DNA from: BS750m-G4 sp964472195 | Lineage (GTDB): Bacteria > Bacteroidota > Ignavibacteria > Tepidaquicellales > Tepidaquicellaceae | Assembly: GCA_964472195.1 (NCBI GenBank) | Contig: CAYYJH010000001.1 | Span: 1-64,000 of the forward strand | Reading direction: 5' to 3' | Length of the DNA stretch: 64,000 nucleotides | Shown here: one piece after another, positions 27,115 to 36,990 of the stretch | How positions within the stretch are numbered: position 1 is the first letter of the stretch | How the letters are laid out: each line of letters starts with the position of its first letter | Position numbers and translations under genes: made by a program | The notes under the pieces: model-generated | Databases searched by the model: none | Seen by the model: the letters and a program-made list of their open reading frames with translations, nothing else | Told to the model about the DNA's origin: nothing

Positions 27115-28449
27115 TTGATTCTGATTATCGTCATATTACTTCCATTTCTATTAAGGAATAAATATACTTTTCCACTAACTTTTATATTAATAAATACTAA
27201 TGTTTTGCAATTTAGTTATGGATTAAAGTATGAAATATTCCGTTTTGGTGCTGGTGTAATATTACTTATGGATTACTACTTTGTGATTCTATTCTTTTTA
27301 ATTTTAAGAAAAATAAATGAAATTAAGTTAGACTACATCTATAACCGGATTTTTTATATTTTTGGATTCATAACATTAGTTTCTTTATTTTCTTCAATTA
27401 TTTTTGGATTTGACGTAAATGTTTTTGTTAAGGTTATAAGATTATTCATGCGTTACATAGCTTATATTTATCTTGCATTATATTTGTATGAATCGCGTGA
27501 AAACACTGTTCGATTTATAAGAGTTCTTTTCGTATTAGTTATTCTCGTATTTATTCTTCAGGTGTATGAATTATCCATTCAGAAAAGAGTAATGATAGAT
27601 TTAATTGCGAATCCATATAATAAATACTATACTGAAGGTGTGTATATAAACATACCTTATTTTGGATGGGTATTGTATGCATGGAATAGAATGTTAGCAT
27701 TTATGCCTCTTGCTCTTTTCTTTTCTTTTTATTTTCTATTAAGAAATGTCAGAGTTTTACCTGTTGGTAATACTATTATGGTTTTAATTTGTCTCCTGTC
27801 TGTTTATTTAGGTTTATCACGAATAGGAATTTTTATTTATTCGGTTGCGATGGTCTTTTTCATTCTTTTAAATCTAAGAACAGGCTCAAAGAGAAAGTTT
27901 GCGTTTTTAGGTATAACTGCAGTTCTTGCAATCATACTGTATTTCTATTATTTCCAGGTAACAGCTTTAGAGGCATTTTCACTTCGTTTACAAACTGTTG
28001 AACAAATACAAACCGGTGAAGAAGGAAATACTGCTCAGAGAGTTATATTCTGGCAGGACCAGTTTGAGAACGCTTTTGAATCACCCGTAATAGGTAAAGG
28101 ATTTAATCCGAGTTCATTTAGCACATTAACAGGAGATGTTGGAGTTTCAAACCTGATTTCCTTATTTGGAATATCAGGTGTTTTAATTCCTTTTTTTATT
28201 GTTTATGTAACTATAAAAGCCACAAATGCGATATCAGCTGTTGATATGGATTTCCAGAATGCTTTTCTGAGTGTTTTTCTTGCATACTTTATTGCAAGTC
28301 TTATAACAGCAGATATATATTTGTCTGGTTCGATCATAATTATTTCTCTAATCGCTATTATTACTGTCAAAGCAAATAATGTCAATTGGTTGCTCGATGA
28401 AGAAGAAGAAGAAGAAGAACAAGAACTTGAAGATGCTGCTGTTGATTAA
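27115..28449 (+). CDS. Wzy/O-antigen ligase-like membrane protein
   Basis: This encodes 444 residues from a TTG start with about 11 hydrophobic helices. A long periplasmic loop near 295-345 with RVIFWQDQFENAFESPVIGKG resembles the Wzy_C (O-antigen ligase/polymerase) domain, where ERxxxW and GxGFN-like phrases are usual. It probably joins repeat units on the periplasmic side. The tail is unusual: seven Glu in a row and further acids, encoded by a GAA repeat. A ligase role cannot be excluded by sequence. Confidence 0.75.
   Translation: MILIIVILLPFLLRNKYTFPLTFILINTNVLQFSYGLKYEIFRFGAGVILLMDYYFVILFFLILRKINEIKLDYIYNRIFYIFGFITLVSLFSSIIFGFDVNVFVKVIRLFMRYIAYIYLALYLYESRENTVRFIRVLFVLVILVFILQVYELSIQKRVMIDLIANPYNKYYTEGVYINIPYFGWVLYAWNRMLAFMPLALFFSFYFLLRNVRVLPVGNTIMVLICLLSVYLGLSRIGIFIYSVAMVFFILLNLRTGSKRKFAFLGITAVLAIILYFYYFQVTALEAFSLRLQTVEQIQTGEEGNTAQRVIFWQDQFENAFESPVIGKGFNPSSFSTLTGDVGVSNLISLFGISGVLIPFFIVYVTIKATNAISAVDMDFQNAFLSVFLAYFIASLITADIYLSGSIIIISLIAIITVKANNVNWLLDEEEEEEEQELEDAAVD
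28399..28419 (+). repeat. (GAA)7 in-frame microsatellite
   Basis: Seven exact GAA units code for seven Glu at the end of the polymerase-like protein. Gain or loss of units would alter only tail length, not frame. Confidence 0.9.
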
Positions 28450-28499
28450 TACAGAATAATGAAAGAATCAAGCGGAATAATCTGCAAAATACAAAATAG

Positions 28500-29558
28500 A
28501 TGATAACTTTAAATAGAATATACTGGGTGTTAGGTGAGCAAAGACACGGTCCTCTCGAAAAATATTTTGCTAAAGCATTAAGGAAAGCGGGTAAAAGTGT
28601 CTCGTACATAAATATACATGATACATACCCGGATTATATTTTAAGGTTAAGCGGATATATACACCGGTTACCGAGAAAGCTTGGGAATACTGCAGAGAGA
28701 AGATTTCTTAAGCGTGTTAACTCAGGAATTATTAAAAGATATTTTGAAGAAAAACCTTCGCATATTATTATTTATAATGACTGTAGAATTCTTCCAGATA
28801 CACTTAAGATATTTAAACAAAATGGAACAAACATAACCGTGTTTCTTGGTGATGATCCAAATTATTATATTCACGGCAAAAAGTTTTTTTTATTTACAGT
28901 AATGTTTGCGGATTCTGTGATAACAACTGATACTGGATGGATTGATGGCTTAAAATTAGTTGGAGTTAAAAAAATTATTTATTCACCTTTGGGTACGGAT
29001 AAGGAAACTTTTTACACTTTAACACCTTCTGATGAAGATAGAAAAAAATACGGCTGCGATGTTTTATTTATAGGCAAGGGTTATTATCTAAATGGTAATG
29101 GCATTAGAAGAGCCACTTTGCTGAATGAGTTGACAGATTTTAATATGAAAATATTTGGAGGGAATGACTGGAGAGATTTATTTTATTATTTTCCTAAATT
29201 AGAAAAGCATTATATCCCGGGATGGCTGCCTGCTGAGAAAGTTAACATCGCTTGTAATTGTGCGAAGTTGTATCCGGTTTTAATGCAAGCTGGTGTAAGG
29301 AACGGTGTGTCAACAAGGGTTTATGACTGTATTGCATCGGGTATATTTATTCTATCAGAATATAAAAAAGACATTGAAACTCTTTTCCCAGATGGGGAGA
29401 TAGTAATGTTCAAGTCTAAGTATGAATTAAAAGAGTTAACTAATTATTATCTTGAACACGAAGATGAAATGAAAGAACATGTTGATAAAGCAAGAGAGTT
29501 GGTTTTTTCAAAATACACGATAGAACAATCTGTAAAAGATATATTAGAACAAATTTAA
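28500..29558 (+). CDS. CgeB-like glycosyltransferase
   Basis: This encodes 352 residues. The sequence VLGEQRHGPLEKYFAKALRKAG at the start, FLGDDPNYY and GTDKETFYTL in the middle, and STRVYDCIASGIFILSEYKKDIETLF at the end match the CgeB/Glyco_trans_1_2 group of GT-B enzymes. KYTIEQSVKDIL closes it. CgeB was described in spore-coat decoration and relatives are common in surface-glycan loci. Donor and acceptor unknown. Confidence 0.75.
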   Translation: MITLNRIYWVLGEQRHGPLEKYFAKALRKAGKSVSYINIHDTYPDYILRLSGYIHRLPRKLGNTAERRFLKRVNSGIIKRYFEEKPSHIIIYNDCRILPDTLKIFKQNGTNITVFLGDDPNYYIHGKKFFLFTVMFADSVITTDTGWIDGLKLVGVKKIIYSPLGTDKETFYTLTPSDEDRKKYGCDVLFIGKGYYLNGNGIRRATLLNELTDFNMKIFGGNDWRDLFYYFPKLEKHYIPGWLPAEKVNIACNCAKLYPVLMQAGVRNGVSTRVYDCIASGIFILSEYKKDIETLFPDGEIVMFKSKYELKELTNYYLEHEDEMKEHVDKARELVFSKYTIEQSVKDILEQI

Positions 29559-29635
29559 TAATTTTCATTATAAGTGTTCAGGATTTAGAATATTAACAAT
29601 TATAATAATTTCAAAGAGAGTCCTTTTTATACTTA

Positions 29636-30877
29636 ATGAATATATTAGAATTTTCAGAATGTTATCCCAATGAGTATGAACCCTTTTCCGGTGAGTTTGT
29701 TTATCAACATTTGATTCATTTTTCAAAATATGCTGACGTTGCAGCTGTTGTTCCATTAAGATATGTTCCTCCGAAAGATTTGTTTTCAATAAATCTGGTT
29801 AAAAGTATTTGTAAAATATCGAGATGGGTGTCGTTACTTAACAAAACAAAAGATTTATACAAAGATAATCTTGAAGTGATAAACCTCAGATATGTTTCAT
29901 TACCAAGACCATATTTCGATTATCAGGATTTGTTCTTCTTCAGGAAATTATTTTTCAAAAGTATAAAAAAATTTTTGAGTAATAAACAAGTGGATCTAAT
30001 ATATTGTCACTGGTTTAGACCCGGAATATTACTGTGCAAGAAATTATCAGAGTACTACAATGTTCCTTTAGTATTAGATCACCATGAAGATATTAGATCA
30101 TTAAACAAATCCTTTCCCCAAAAGTATCATAAAATGTTTAAGCTATTTGAATTGGCTGATAAAATAGTAGTGCACAGCGAGCAAAACAAAAAAGTCTTAA
30201 TTGAGGAAGCCTCAAAGCAAGAAATAAATTTACCTGAAGTTCTGAAGATCTATTTGGGGCAAAATTTTATAGTTAATAAGAAAGAAAAAGAATTTTCAAA
30301 AAATGAATTTAAATTAATTTGTATCTCTCATTTAACTCATGCAAGGAAAAGGATAGAGCTTCTGATAAAAGGTGTAAGCTTAGTACTGAAAAATTCTGAT
30401 TATAAAAAAAAACTGTCATTGAAAATAGTTGGTGATGGTGTATTAAGAAACCAGTATGAGAAATTAGCTAATGATTTATTATTGAATGATACAGTAGAAT
30501 TCTTGGGAGGGAAGAATCAATCAGAAATAGAGGAGCTATTAGAAGAGTCAGATTTATTTATACTCCCGAGTGATTATGAACCCTTTGGAGTAGTTTTCAT
30601 AGAAGCGTTATCAAAAGGAGTTCCTGTGGTTACATGTCGGGGAAACGGTGGGGGAGAAGAATTAGCAAGTCTTGGGGGTGGGGTTGAATTAGTAGCTCCA
30701 AATTCGGAAAGTGATTTAGCTAAGAAAATTATTGAACTTGGAAATGACCGTAAAAAGTTATTGACAATGTCAGAGGTTGGAAAGAACATTGTGAGAGAAA
30801 ACTTTACGTGGGATAAAAATGCACAGAGCACATACGATACTTTTAAGGAAATTATTACTTCATATAAACCGAATTAA
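29636..30877 (+). CDS. Family 4 glycosyltransferase
   Basis: This GT-B enzyme has 413 residues. The N-terminal half has ECYPNEYEPFSGEFVYQH and HWFRPGILLCKK, and the C-terminal half has LKIVGDGVLRNQYEKLA, FLGGKNQSEIEELLEESD and the E-x7-E motif in DYEPFGVVFIEALSKGVPVV. It is a typical retaining transferase of the WaaG/PimB type, acting in the cytoplasm on the lipid-linked repeat unit. Confidence 0.87.
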   Translation: MNILEFSECYPNEYEPFSGEFVYQHLIHFSKYADVAAVVPLRYVPPKDLFSINLVKSICKISRWVSLLNKTKDLYKDNLEVINLRYVSLPRPYFDYQDLFFFRKLFFKSIKKFLSNKQVDLIYCHWFRPGILLCKKLSEYYNVPLVLDHHEDIRSLNKSFPQKYHKMFKLFELADKIVVHSEQNKKVLIEEASKQEINLPEVLKIYLGQNFIVNKKEKEFSKNEFKLICISHLTHARKRIELLIKGVSLVLKNSDYKKKLSLKIVGDGVLRNQYEKLANDLLLNDTVEFLGGKNQSEIEELLEESDLFILPSDYEPFGVVFIEALSKGVPVVTCRGNGGGEELASLGGGVELVAPNSESDLAKKIIELGNDRKKLLTMSEVGKNIVRENFTWDKNAQSTYDTFKEIITSYKPN

Positions 30878-30934
30878 CAAGAATTGTATTATCAGTACGA
30901 ATGAAACACACGTTGTAAGCTATTTTGAATAATT

Positions 30935-32008
30935 ATGAGAAAAATTTTAACAGTCATAGGTGCAAGACCGCAATTCATCAAGTGTGCTCCTGTTTCAAAA
31001 GTTATTAGAAAATATTTCAAAGAGGTATTAGTTCACACAGGACAGCATTATGATTATGAGATGTCGAGAGCATTTTTCGAGGAGCTTAAAATTCCTGAGC
31101 CGGATTTTAATTTAGGTATTGGATCTGACAGTCATTCCGCTCAGACAGCAAAAATGTTGATTGCATTAGAAAGGGTTGTTGAAAAGATCAAGCCTGATTT
31201 GGTAATGGTTTATGGTGATACAAACAGCACATTAGCGGGTTCTTTGGTTGCATCAAAATTTCTGATTCCTCTAGCTCACGTAGAAGCGGGATTAAGGAGT
31301 TTTAACAGGAATATGCCGGAGGAGATAAACAGGGTGTGTTCCGATAGAATATCTGATATTTTGTTTTGTCCTACTAAAACAGCAAAAAAGAATTTAGAGA
31401 TTGAAGGTATAAAGAAAAATGTCTTTTTAGTCGGCGATGTTATGAAAGATCTTATAGTACATACAATCAAAAGTAAGAAATTCAAAAGACGAATTTTAGA
31501 GAATACGAGTTTAAGAAAAGAACCATTTTGTTATTTAACAATACACAGGCAAGAAAACACCGACGATGCTGCAAGATTAAAAAAAATATTTATTCTTATC
31601 GGTAATGTTAAATATAAGGTTATCTTTCCTTTGCATCCAAGAACCAGAAGGCAGATAAACAAGAATAAAATTAAGATGCCGGATAATGTTTGTATTGCAA
31701 AGCCTATAAGTTATTTTGAAAGCCTTGCATTTCAAATGAATGCTGAGTTTGTAATAACTGATAGCGGAGGAATACAAAAAGAAGCGTATATTCTTGGGAC
31801 ACCATGTATTACTATAAGAGATGAGACTGAATGGTCTGAAACACTGAAGAATGGCTTTAATAAATTAGCTGGTATAGATACGAAGAAGTTTCTGTCAGCT
31901 ATCGATGAGTGTATAACTTTAAAACTTAGACCAAATATTAATCTTTTCGGTCATGGGGATGCTTCAGAAAAGATTACAAAAATTATTAGGAAATATCTTT
32001 CTATATAA
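30935..32008 (+). CDS. wecB: UDP-GlcNAc 2-epimerase (non-hydrolysing)
   Basis: This encodes 357 residues. TVIGARPQFIKCAPV opens the family, with HTGQHYDYEMS, VYGDTNSTLAG, HVEAGLRSFNRNMPEEINR carrying catalytic Glu residues, and TDSGGIQKEAYILGTPC at the end. WecB turns UDP-GlcNAc into UDP-ManNAc; homologues (FnlC/WbvD) act on UDP-6-deoxy-L-talNAc type intermediates. As a FnlA-like dehydratase and a reductase are in the same locus, the second role is likely. All key residues are in place. Confidence 0.9.
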   Translation: MRKILTVIGARPQFIKCAPVSKVIRKYFKEVLVHTGQHYDYEMSRAFFEELKIPEPDFNLGIGSDSHSAQTAKMLIALERVVEKIKPDLVMVYGDTNSTLAGSLVASKFLIPLAHVEAGLRSFNRNMPEEINRVCSDRISDILFCPTKTAKKNLEIEGIKKNVFLVGDVMKDLIVHTIKSKKFKRRILENTSLRKEPFCYLTIHRQENTDDAARLKKIFILIGNVKYKVIFPLHPRTRRQINKNKIKMPDNVCIAKPISYFESLAFQMNAEFVITDSGGIQKEAYILGTPCITIRDETEWSETLKNGFNKLAGIDTKKFLSAIDECITLKLRPNINLFGHGDASEKITKIIRKYLSI

Positions 32009-32043
32009 TAGAATATTTTTTGTTTTCCATTTATACTTTTTTA

Positions 32044-33210
32044 ATGAAGATACTCCACATAGAAGATAGATTTCATCCGGGATTAGGACATCAGATAAAT
32101 AATTTTGCAAAGCTGCATGATCCCAATATAGAATTTCATATTCTCAGTTCAAATTCATTCTATCCTTGGAAAGGAACAGACTCGAAAGAAATAATAACTG
32201 TTTCCGATAAAGAATTTGAAAAGAAATACAATGTCATAATTCACAGGACAGACATACTTTTTGAAATTCATAGCAGGGTCTGGATGAAAAAGTTGAAGAA
32301 GAAAATATTAGAGATTAATCCGGACGTAATTTATACACATGGAATAGAAACTTTTTCTGCTATGAGAGTAATCTTAAGTAAGTTTTCGAAGAAATATAAA
32401 ACATTTACTGACACGCACACTTTATTAGGACAATCGAAAAACAAATTCGTTGGCAGCTTGTTTTATTTTATTTTCGTAAGAACAGTTGTTCCCATAATAA
32501 ATAAAAGGAACATCAGAGTTTTTTTTACAACAAATGAAAATGGAATGATTTTGAAAGATATATACGAAATAAAAGAAGAGAATATTCACAGTTGTTTGAT
32601 TGGTGCTGATACATCTAAATTCTATTTTGATGATGTTCAAAGAAAATCATTAAGAGGTCAATATAAAATAGAAGAAAATGATGTTACTATTATATACACT
32701 GGAAAACATAATGTCATAAAGCAGCCTCACCTTGTTTTTGAAGCGGTTAAAAATCTTGGAAGGAGAAATTCTGTAAAACTCTTTTTGTTTTTTATAGGGA
32801 GTAGAGATGAGAAATATTTCAAGAAGCATTTTATTAAACAATTAAGTGACAATTTCGAATTTATTTACATTCCTGAAATTGAAAATGATGAACTATATAA
32901 ATATTATTCAATGGCAGATATAGCTGTTTTTCCAAAAGAAAATACTCTAAGTACACTTGATGTACAGGCTTGTAAACTACCCGTAATATTGGAAAACAAT
33001 CAGACCAATAGAGATAGAATTAGAGATAGCGGTTTACTTTATGAAAAAAACAATTTGAATGACCTTTCGAATAAAATTTATGAACTGATTTCAAATATTG
33101 AATTGAGAAAAAAGTTTGGTGAGAACGGATTAGCTTTTATTAAGGAAGTTTATGATTATAAAAAAATAATTTCTAGAATGGAAAATATTCTTACGAAAAA
33201 TGAAACTTAA
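32044..33210 (+). CDS. Glycosyltransferase family 4-like protein
   Basis: This encodes 388 residues from ATG 32044, which is preferred over a TTG 24 bases earlier because the GT-B fold starts right at MKILHIEDRFHPGLGHQ. It has THGIETFSAMRV and VTIIYTGKHNVIKQPHLVFE as in GT4, and a late SMADIAVFPKENTLSTLDVQACKLPVI region. The usual E-x7-E pair is not recognisable there (Gln stands at the second position), so activity may be altered or use other residues. It overlaps the FkbM gene by 11 bases. Confidence 0.75.
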   Translation: MKILHIEDRFHPGLGHQINNFAKLHDPNIEFHILSSNSFYPWKGTDSKEIITVSDKEFEKKYNVIIHRTDILFEIHSRVWMKKLKKKILEINPDVIYTHGIETFSAMRVILSKFSKKYKTFTDTHTLLGQSKNKFVGSLFYFIFVRTVVPIINKRNIRVFFTTNENGMILKDIYEIKEENIHSCLIGADTSKFYFDDVQRKSLRGQYKIEENDVTIIYTGKHNVIKQPHLVFEAVKNLGRRNSVKLFLFFIGSRDEKYFKKHFIKQLSDNFEFIYIPEIENDELYKYYSMADIAVFPKENTLSTLDVQACKLPVILENNQTNRDRIRDSGLLYEKNNLNDLSNKIYELISNIELRKKFGENGLAFIKEVYDYKKIISRMENILTKNET

Positions 33211-33877
33211 AAGATTTTTAAAAATATTTTTAAGAAAAGATCTCTATACAAAATCTCAATTTGAATGTTTAAGTGAGACTCATGGCAATCCTGGAGCGGC
33301 TTTCACGATATGCCCGGATAAAATAAACGAGAACTCAGTTGTTTATTCTTTTGGTATAGGAACAGATATTTCTTTCGATGTTTCAATAATTAAAAAATAC
33401 AAACTGAACGTTTATGCTTTTGATCCAACACCTCGCTCATTAGATTGGTTAAAAACTCAAAAGTTGCCGGACAGTTTCAGTTACTATGATTTTGGAATTG
33501 CTTCCTTTGACGGTGAAGCTAGGTTTTTTTCACCTAAAAATCCTGTTAACGTCTCATACAGCATGGAGAAAAACACATTTGTTTCATCAGATTCAGTTGA
33601 AGTTAAGGTTAACAAATTACAGACAATAATGAATATGTTTGGACATAGTAAAATTGATATTTTAAAAATGGATATAGAAGGAGGCGAGTATGATGTGATA
33701 AGTGATATTATAAAGTCAAACATTGAGATTGGGCAATTGTTGATTGAATTTCATCACCGTTTAATATCGAATGGGATTCAAAAAACGAAACAATCTTTAA
33801 AAGAATTGAACAACGCAAATTATAAAATATTTCATGTATCAGATACTGGCGAGGAACTATCTTTTATGAAAGTATAA
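33200..33877 (+). CDS. FkbM-family methyltransferase
   Basis: This encodes 225 residues. VVYSFGIGTDISFD stands at the SAM loop, YAFDPTPRSLDW follows, and KIDILKMDIEGGEYDVISDI is the FkbM hallmark with its acidic residues. It is the second FkbM enzyme here (the first at 11255), with little similarity outside motifs. It starts inside the glycosyltransferase gene, hinting that it methylates the sugar added by that enzyme. Confidence 0.85.
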   Translation: MKLKRFLKIFLRKDLYTKSQFECLSETHGNPGAAFTICPDKINENSVVYSFGIGTDISFDVSIIKKYKLNVYAFDPTPRSLDWLKTQKLPDSFSYYDFGIASFDGEARFFSPKNPVNVSYSMEKNTFVSSDSVEVKVNKLQTIMNMFGHSKIDILKMDIEGGEYDVISDIIKSNIEIGQLLIEFHHRLISNGIQKTKQSLKELNNANYKIFHVSDTGEELSFMKV

Positions 33878-33921
33878 ATTATAAACAACAATCTTAAATC
33901 AATTTACTTTATTAATTTTTT

Positions 33922-35040
33922 ATGAAAATAAAAAAAATATTAGTAATAGGTAGTTTACCTCCTCCTTTACATGGAGCCTCTGTATATTTTAAGAACATCA
34001 TTGATAATGAAAAGTTGAAAGAGGATTTTAAAGTTTTAAGTTTGAATATCTCAGTGAACAAAGATATATCGACAATGACTAAGTTTTCTTTTAAGAAGGT
34101 TGTTTTATCAGTGATAAACTATGTTAAGCTTATCTTCATGCTTGTTTTTAACCGTATCGGGATTGTTTATATGCAGGTTTCCTACCCTGTGTTTGCGTTT
34201 TTAAAAGATTCAGTATTTGTTTTAATATTAAGATTTTTCCGAAAGAAAGTCATCGGTGCTGTATTGGGAACTGGTTATAAACAAATTAGAGAAAGCAAGA
34301 GTAAATTATTGTTGAAATATTATGGATACATATTTAAAAAATTTAATGCATTTACAACACCAGGTATCTACATGATTACAAACGATGGTTTCACAATGGA
34401 AATGCTTAAAAAATCAAAAGAGCTTCCATTCGCAATTAACCCGATTAATCTGTCAATGCAAAGTATAAAAGAAGTGAGTTTCCCATTCCAGATTCTTTTC
34501 ATGGGAAATCTCCATCCTGGTAAAGGTGTCTTTGAATGTTTGGAAAGTATTCCTTTTGTTGTGAAAAAGTACAAACGTGTAAAGTTTATTTTTGCGGGTG
34601 AATGGTCTTCTAGAGAAGATGAAGTCCGTGCGAATAAAATTATCGAGGAAAACAATATTGCATCTTATTGTGAAATCATTGGAACAATCTCAGGAGAGGA
34701 AAAGAAAAAATATTTTGAAGAAAGTGTGATATTCTTATTGCCCACATATTACCACTCTGAGGGTTTTCCGCTTGCTTTATTAGATGCTATGTCATTCGGG
34801 TTGTATATTATTACTACGAGACATGCTGCAATACCTTCGGTTATTATTGATTATTTCAATGGCGTTTATTGCAAACAAAGGGACCCACAAGATTTAGCTG
34901 ATAAAATTATATTAGCAATAAAAGAAAAGGCTGAAACAGATACCATAAGATATCAAGCTATCAAATGCTTTTATTCAAACTATGCATACTCAATATTCAT
35001 TAATAGGTTTAAAGGTTTATTAAATGAATTTGCAAATTAA
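33922..35040 (+). CDS. Family 4 glycosyltransferase
   Basis: This encodes 372 residues. VIGSLPPPLHGASVYFKNI is the opening glycine-rich loop; LFMGNLHPGKGVFECLESI, FIFAGEWSSREDE and TYYHSEGFPLALLDAMSFG, where the second E-x7-E Glu is replaced by Asp, make the C-terminal half. A hydrophobic stretch near 60-100 may bind the membrane. It adds a sugar of the repeat unit. Confidence 0.83.
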   Translation: MKIKKILVIGSLPPPLHGASVYFKNIIDNEKLKEDFKVLSLNISVNKDISTMTKFSFKKVVLSVINYVKLIFMLVFNRIGIVYMQVSYPVFAFLKDSVFVLILRFFRKKVIGAVLGTGYKQIRESKSKLLLKYYGYIFKKFNAFTTPGIYMITNDGFTMEMLKKSKELPFAINPINLSMQSIKEVSFPFQILFMGNLHPGKGVFECLESIPFVVKKYKRVKFIFAGEWSSREDEVRANKIIEENNIASYCEIIGTISGEEKKKYFEESVIFLLPTYYHSEGFPLALLDAMSFGLYIITTRHAAIPSVIIDYFNGVYCKQRDPQDLADKIILAIKEKAETDTIRYQAIKCFYSNYAYSIFINRFKGLLNEFAN

Positions 35041-35094
35041 ACTGTTCGGAAATTTTATTAATTATTTTCTTTATCATTTATAACGACTAACTTT

Positions 35095-36990
35095 ATGTGT
35101 GGTATAACCGGATTGATAAATACAGGAAATAAAAGTATTCTCAAGAAAATGACGAAGCTTATTTCTTATAGAGGTCCTGATGATGAGGGTGTATTCTGGT
35201 CTGAGAAGTTTTGTTCGGGATTAGGGCATCGGAGGTTATCTATAATCGATCTTTCCAGCCGGGGACACCAGCCAATGTCGAATGAAAAGGGAAATCTTCA
35301 TATAACATACAACGGAGAGATTTATAATTATAAAGATATAAAATCATCGCTTGAAAATCTTGGATACAACTTCAATTCTAATTCCGATACGGAAGTTATT
35401 CTTAAATCTTTTGAAGAATGGGGAGAAGAGTGCCTGTTAAAATTTAATGGCATGTTCGCCTTTGCAATTTATAATTCTGATACAAACAACCTTTTTGCAG
35501 CAAGGGATAGAATTGGTGTAAAACCATTTTACTATTGTCAGAAGAACAGCTCATTTATTTTTTCTTCAGAAATTAAATCTATTTTGAAGTCCAATCTTGT
35601 TGAGACTTCTCCTGATTATTTTTCTTTATTAACTCCAACAAGGTTCCAAATTTCACCTTATACTGGTTTCAAAGATATTTTTAAACTTACACCAGGCTAT
35701 TCACTTAAATTTTATGAAGGTAATTTAAAACTAAAAAAATATTGGGACATAATTCCTCTAGAAAAAGAGTTAGGAGAAGATACTGCCATTAAACAGTTGG
35801 ATGATTTATTGAATGATTCAATAAACAGACAGATGTTATCCGATGTTCCGGTTGGAATATTTTTAAGCGGTGGACTTGACTCATCTATCATTGCTGCACT
35901 TATGAGGAAGAACACTCAAAAAGATATTCATTCTTTTACGATTAAGTTCTCAGATAAAGATCAGAAATATGAAAAGATGGTTAAAGATGAATTGTTTGCC
36001 AGAAAAGTTGCTGAACAATTTGATTTTAATTATAACGAAATAGTGGTTAGTCCTGATATTGAAGATTTGCTTCCTAAAATAATCTGGCATCTCGATGAAC
36101 CTCTTGCAGACCCTGCTGCAATTAACACATATTTAATTTCGAAAGCTGCGAGAGATATTAATATCATTGTTCTATTAAACGGTATGGGTGGAGATGAAAT
36201 ATTTGGAGGATATCGTAAACATTTTGCATGTCTAAAAGCAGATGTTTACAATAAATATGTACCGGGTGTTTTCAGAAATGTTACAAAGTCAGCATTTGAT
36301 CATATTCCTGTTGCATCATCAACACAGGGTTTTAAATATGCGAGATGGTTAAAAAGATTTTTATCTATTGCTTCTCTTCCAAGAGTCGAAAGATTCCTTT
36401 CTTCTGATTTGTCTCTTACAGGTAAACAATTTAATGAGATGTTTGCTGATGATTTAGACTATGAAGATACACATTACTTTATATCTCAGATCGATAATTT
36501 TAAATCAGATGATTTATCATACTTAACGAAGATGTGTTTGAATGATACAAAGGTAATGCTCCCTGAACATAATCTCAATTATTCAGACAAAGCATCAATG
36601 GCAGCAAGCATTGAAAGTAGGCCTCCATTAACGGATCACTTACTTGTTGAATTTATGTTTAACTTAACTTCAGATTTTAGAATTAAAAGAAACACTCAAA
36701 AATATCTTTTGAAAAAAGTTTCTGAGAAATATTTATCAAACGAAATAATTTATAGACCGAAAGCACCTTTTGGTTCACCTCTTCGCTCTTGGATAAGGGG
36801 TCCCCTTTCGGTAATGGTTAATGATTACTTGTTATCAGAATCATTAAAGAAAAGAAATCTGTACAACCAAAATTATGTTAAAAGACTAATAGAATTAGAT
36901 AGAGAAGGTAAAGAAGATAATTCGCATATAATCTGGACACTGCTCACAAATGAGATTTGGTTTAGAACTTTTTTTGGAAATAATAGATGA
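35095..36990 (+). CDS. asnB: Asparagine synthase-type glutamine amidotransferase
   Basis: This encodes 631 residues, the normal length for class B enzymes. The start MCGITGLI exposes Cys2 as the glutaminase nucleophile after Met removal; YRGPDDEGVFW and YNGEIYNYKD belong to the Ntn domain. SGGLDSS (258-264) is the ATP pyrophosphatase loop of the synthetase domain. In sugar loci such proteins (WbpS-like) probably turn uronic acids into amides instead of making asparagine; context favours that. Its stop overlaps the next ATG (ATGA), coupling it to the transglutaminase-like protein. Confidence 0.88.
   Translation: MCGITGLINTGNKSILKKMTKLISYRGPDDEGVFWSEKFCSGLGHRRLSIIDLSSRGHQPMSNEKGNLHITYNGEIYNYKDIKSSLENLGYNFNSNSDTEVILKSFEEWGEECLLKFNGMFAFAIYNSDTNNLFAARDRIGVKPFYYCQKNSSFIFSSEIKSILKSNLVETSPDYFSLLTPTRFQISPYTGFKDIFKLTPGYSLKFYEGNLKLKKYWDIIPLEKELGEDTAIKQLDDLLNDSINRQMLSDVPVGIFLSGGLDSSIIAALMRKNTQKDIHSFTIKFSDKDQKYEKMVKDELFARKVAEQFDFNYNEIVVSPDIEDLLPKIIWHLDEPLADPAAINTYLISKAARDINIIVLLNGMGGDEIFGGYRKHFACLKADVYNKYVPGVFRNVTKSAFDHIPVASSTQGFKYARWLKRFLSIASLPRVERFLSSDLSLTGKQFNEMFADDLDYEDTHYFISQIDNFKSDDLSYLTKMCLNDTKVMLPEHNLNYSDKASMAASIESRPPLTDHLLVEFMFNLTSDFRIKRNTQKYLLKKVSEKYLSNEIIYRPKAPFGSPLRSWIRGPLSVMVNDYLLSESLKKRNLYNQNYVKRLIELDREGKEDNSHIIWTLLTNEIWFRTFFGNNR

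Noticed and set aside
35095..36990. asnB as a plain housekeeping asparagine synthase
   Set aside because: Not excluded, but its place inside the polysaccharide locus and overlap with the next gene favour sugar amidation.
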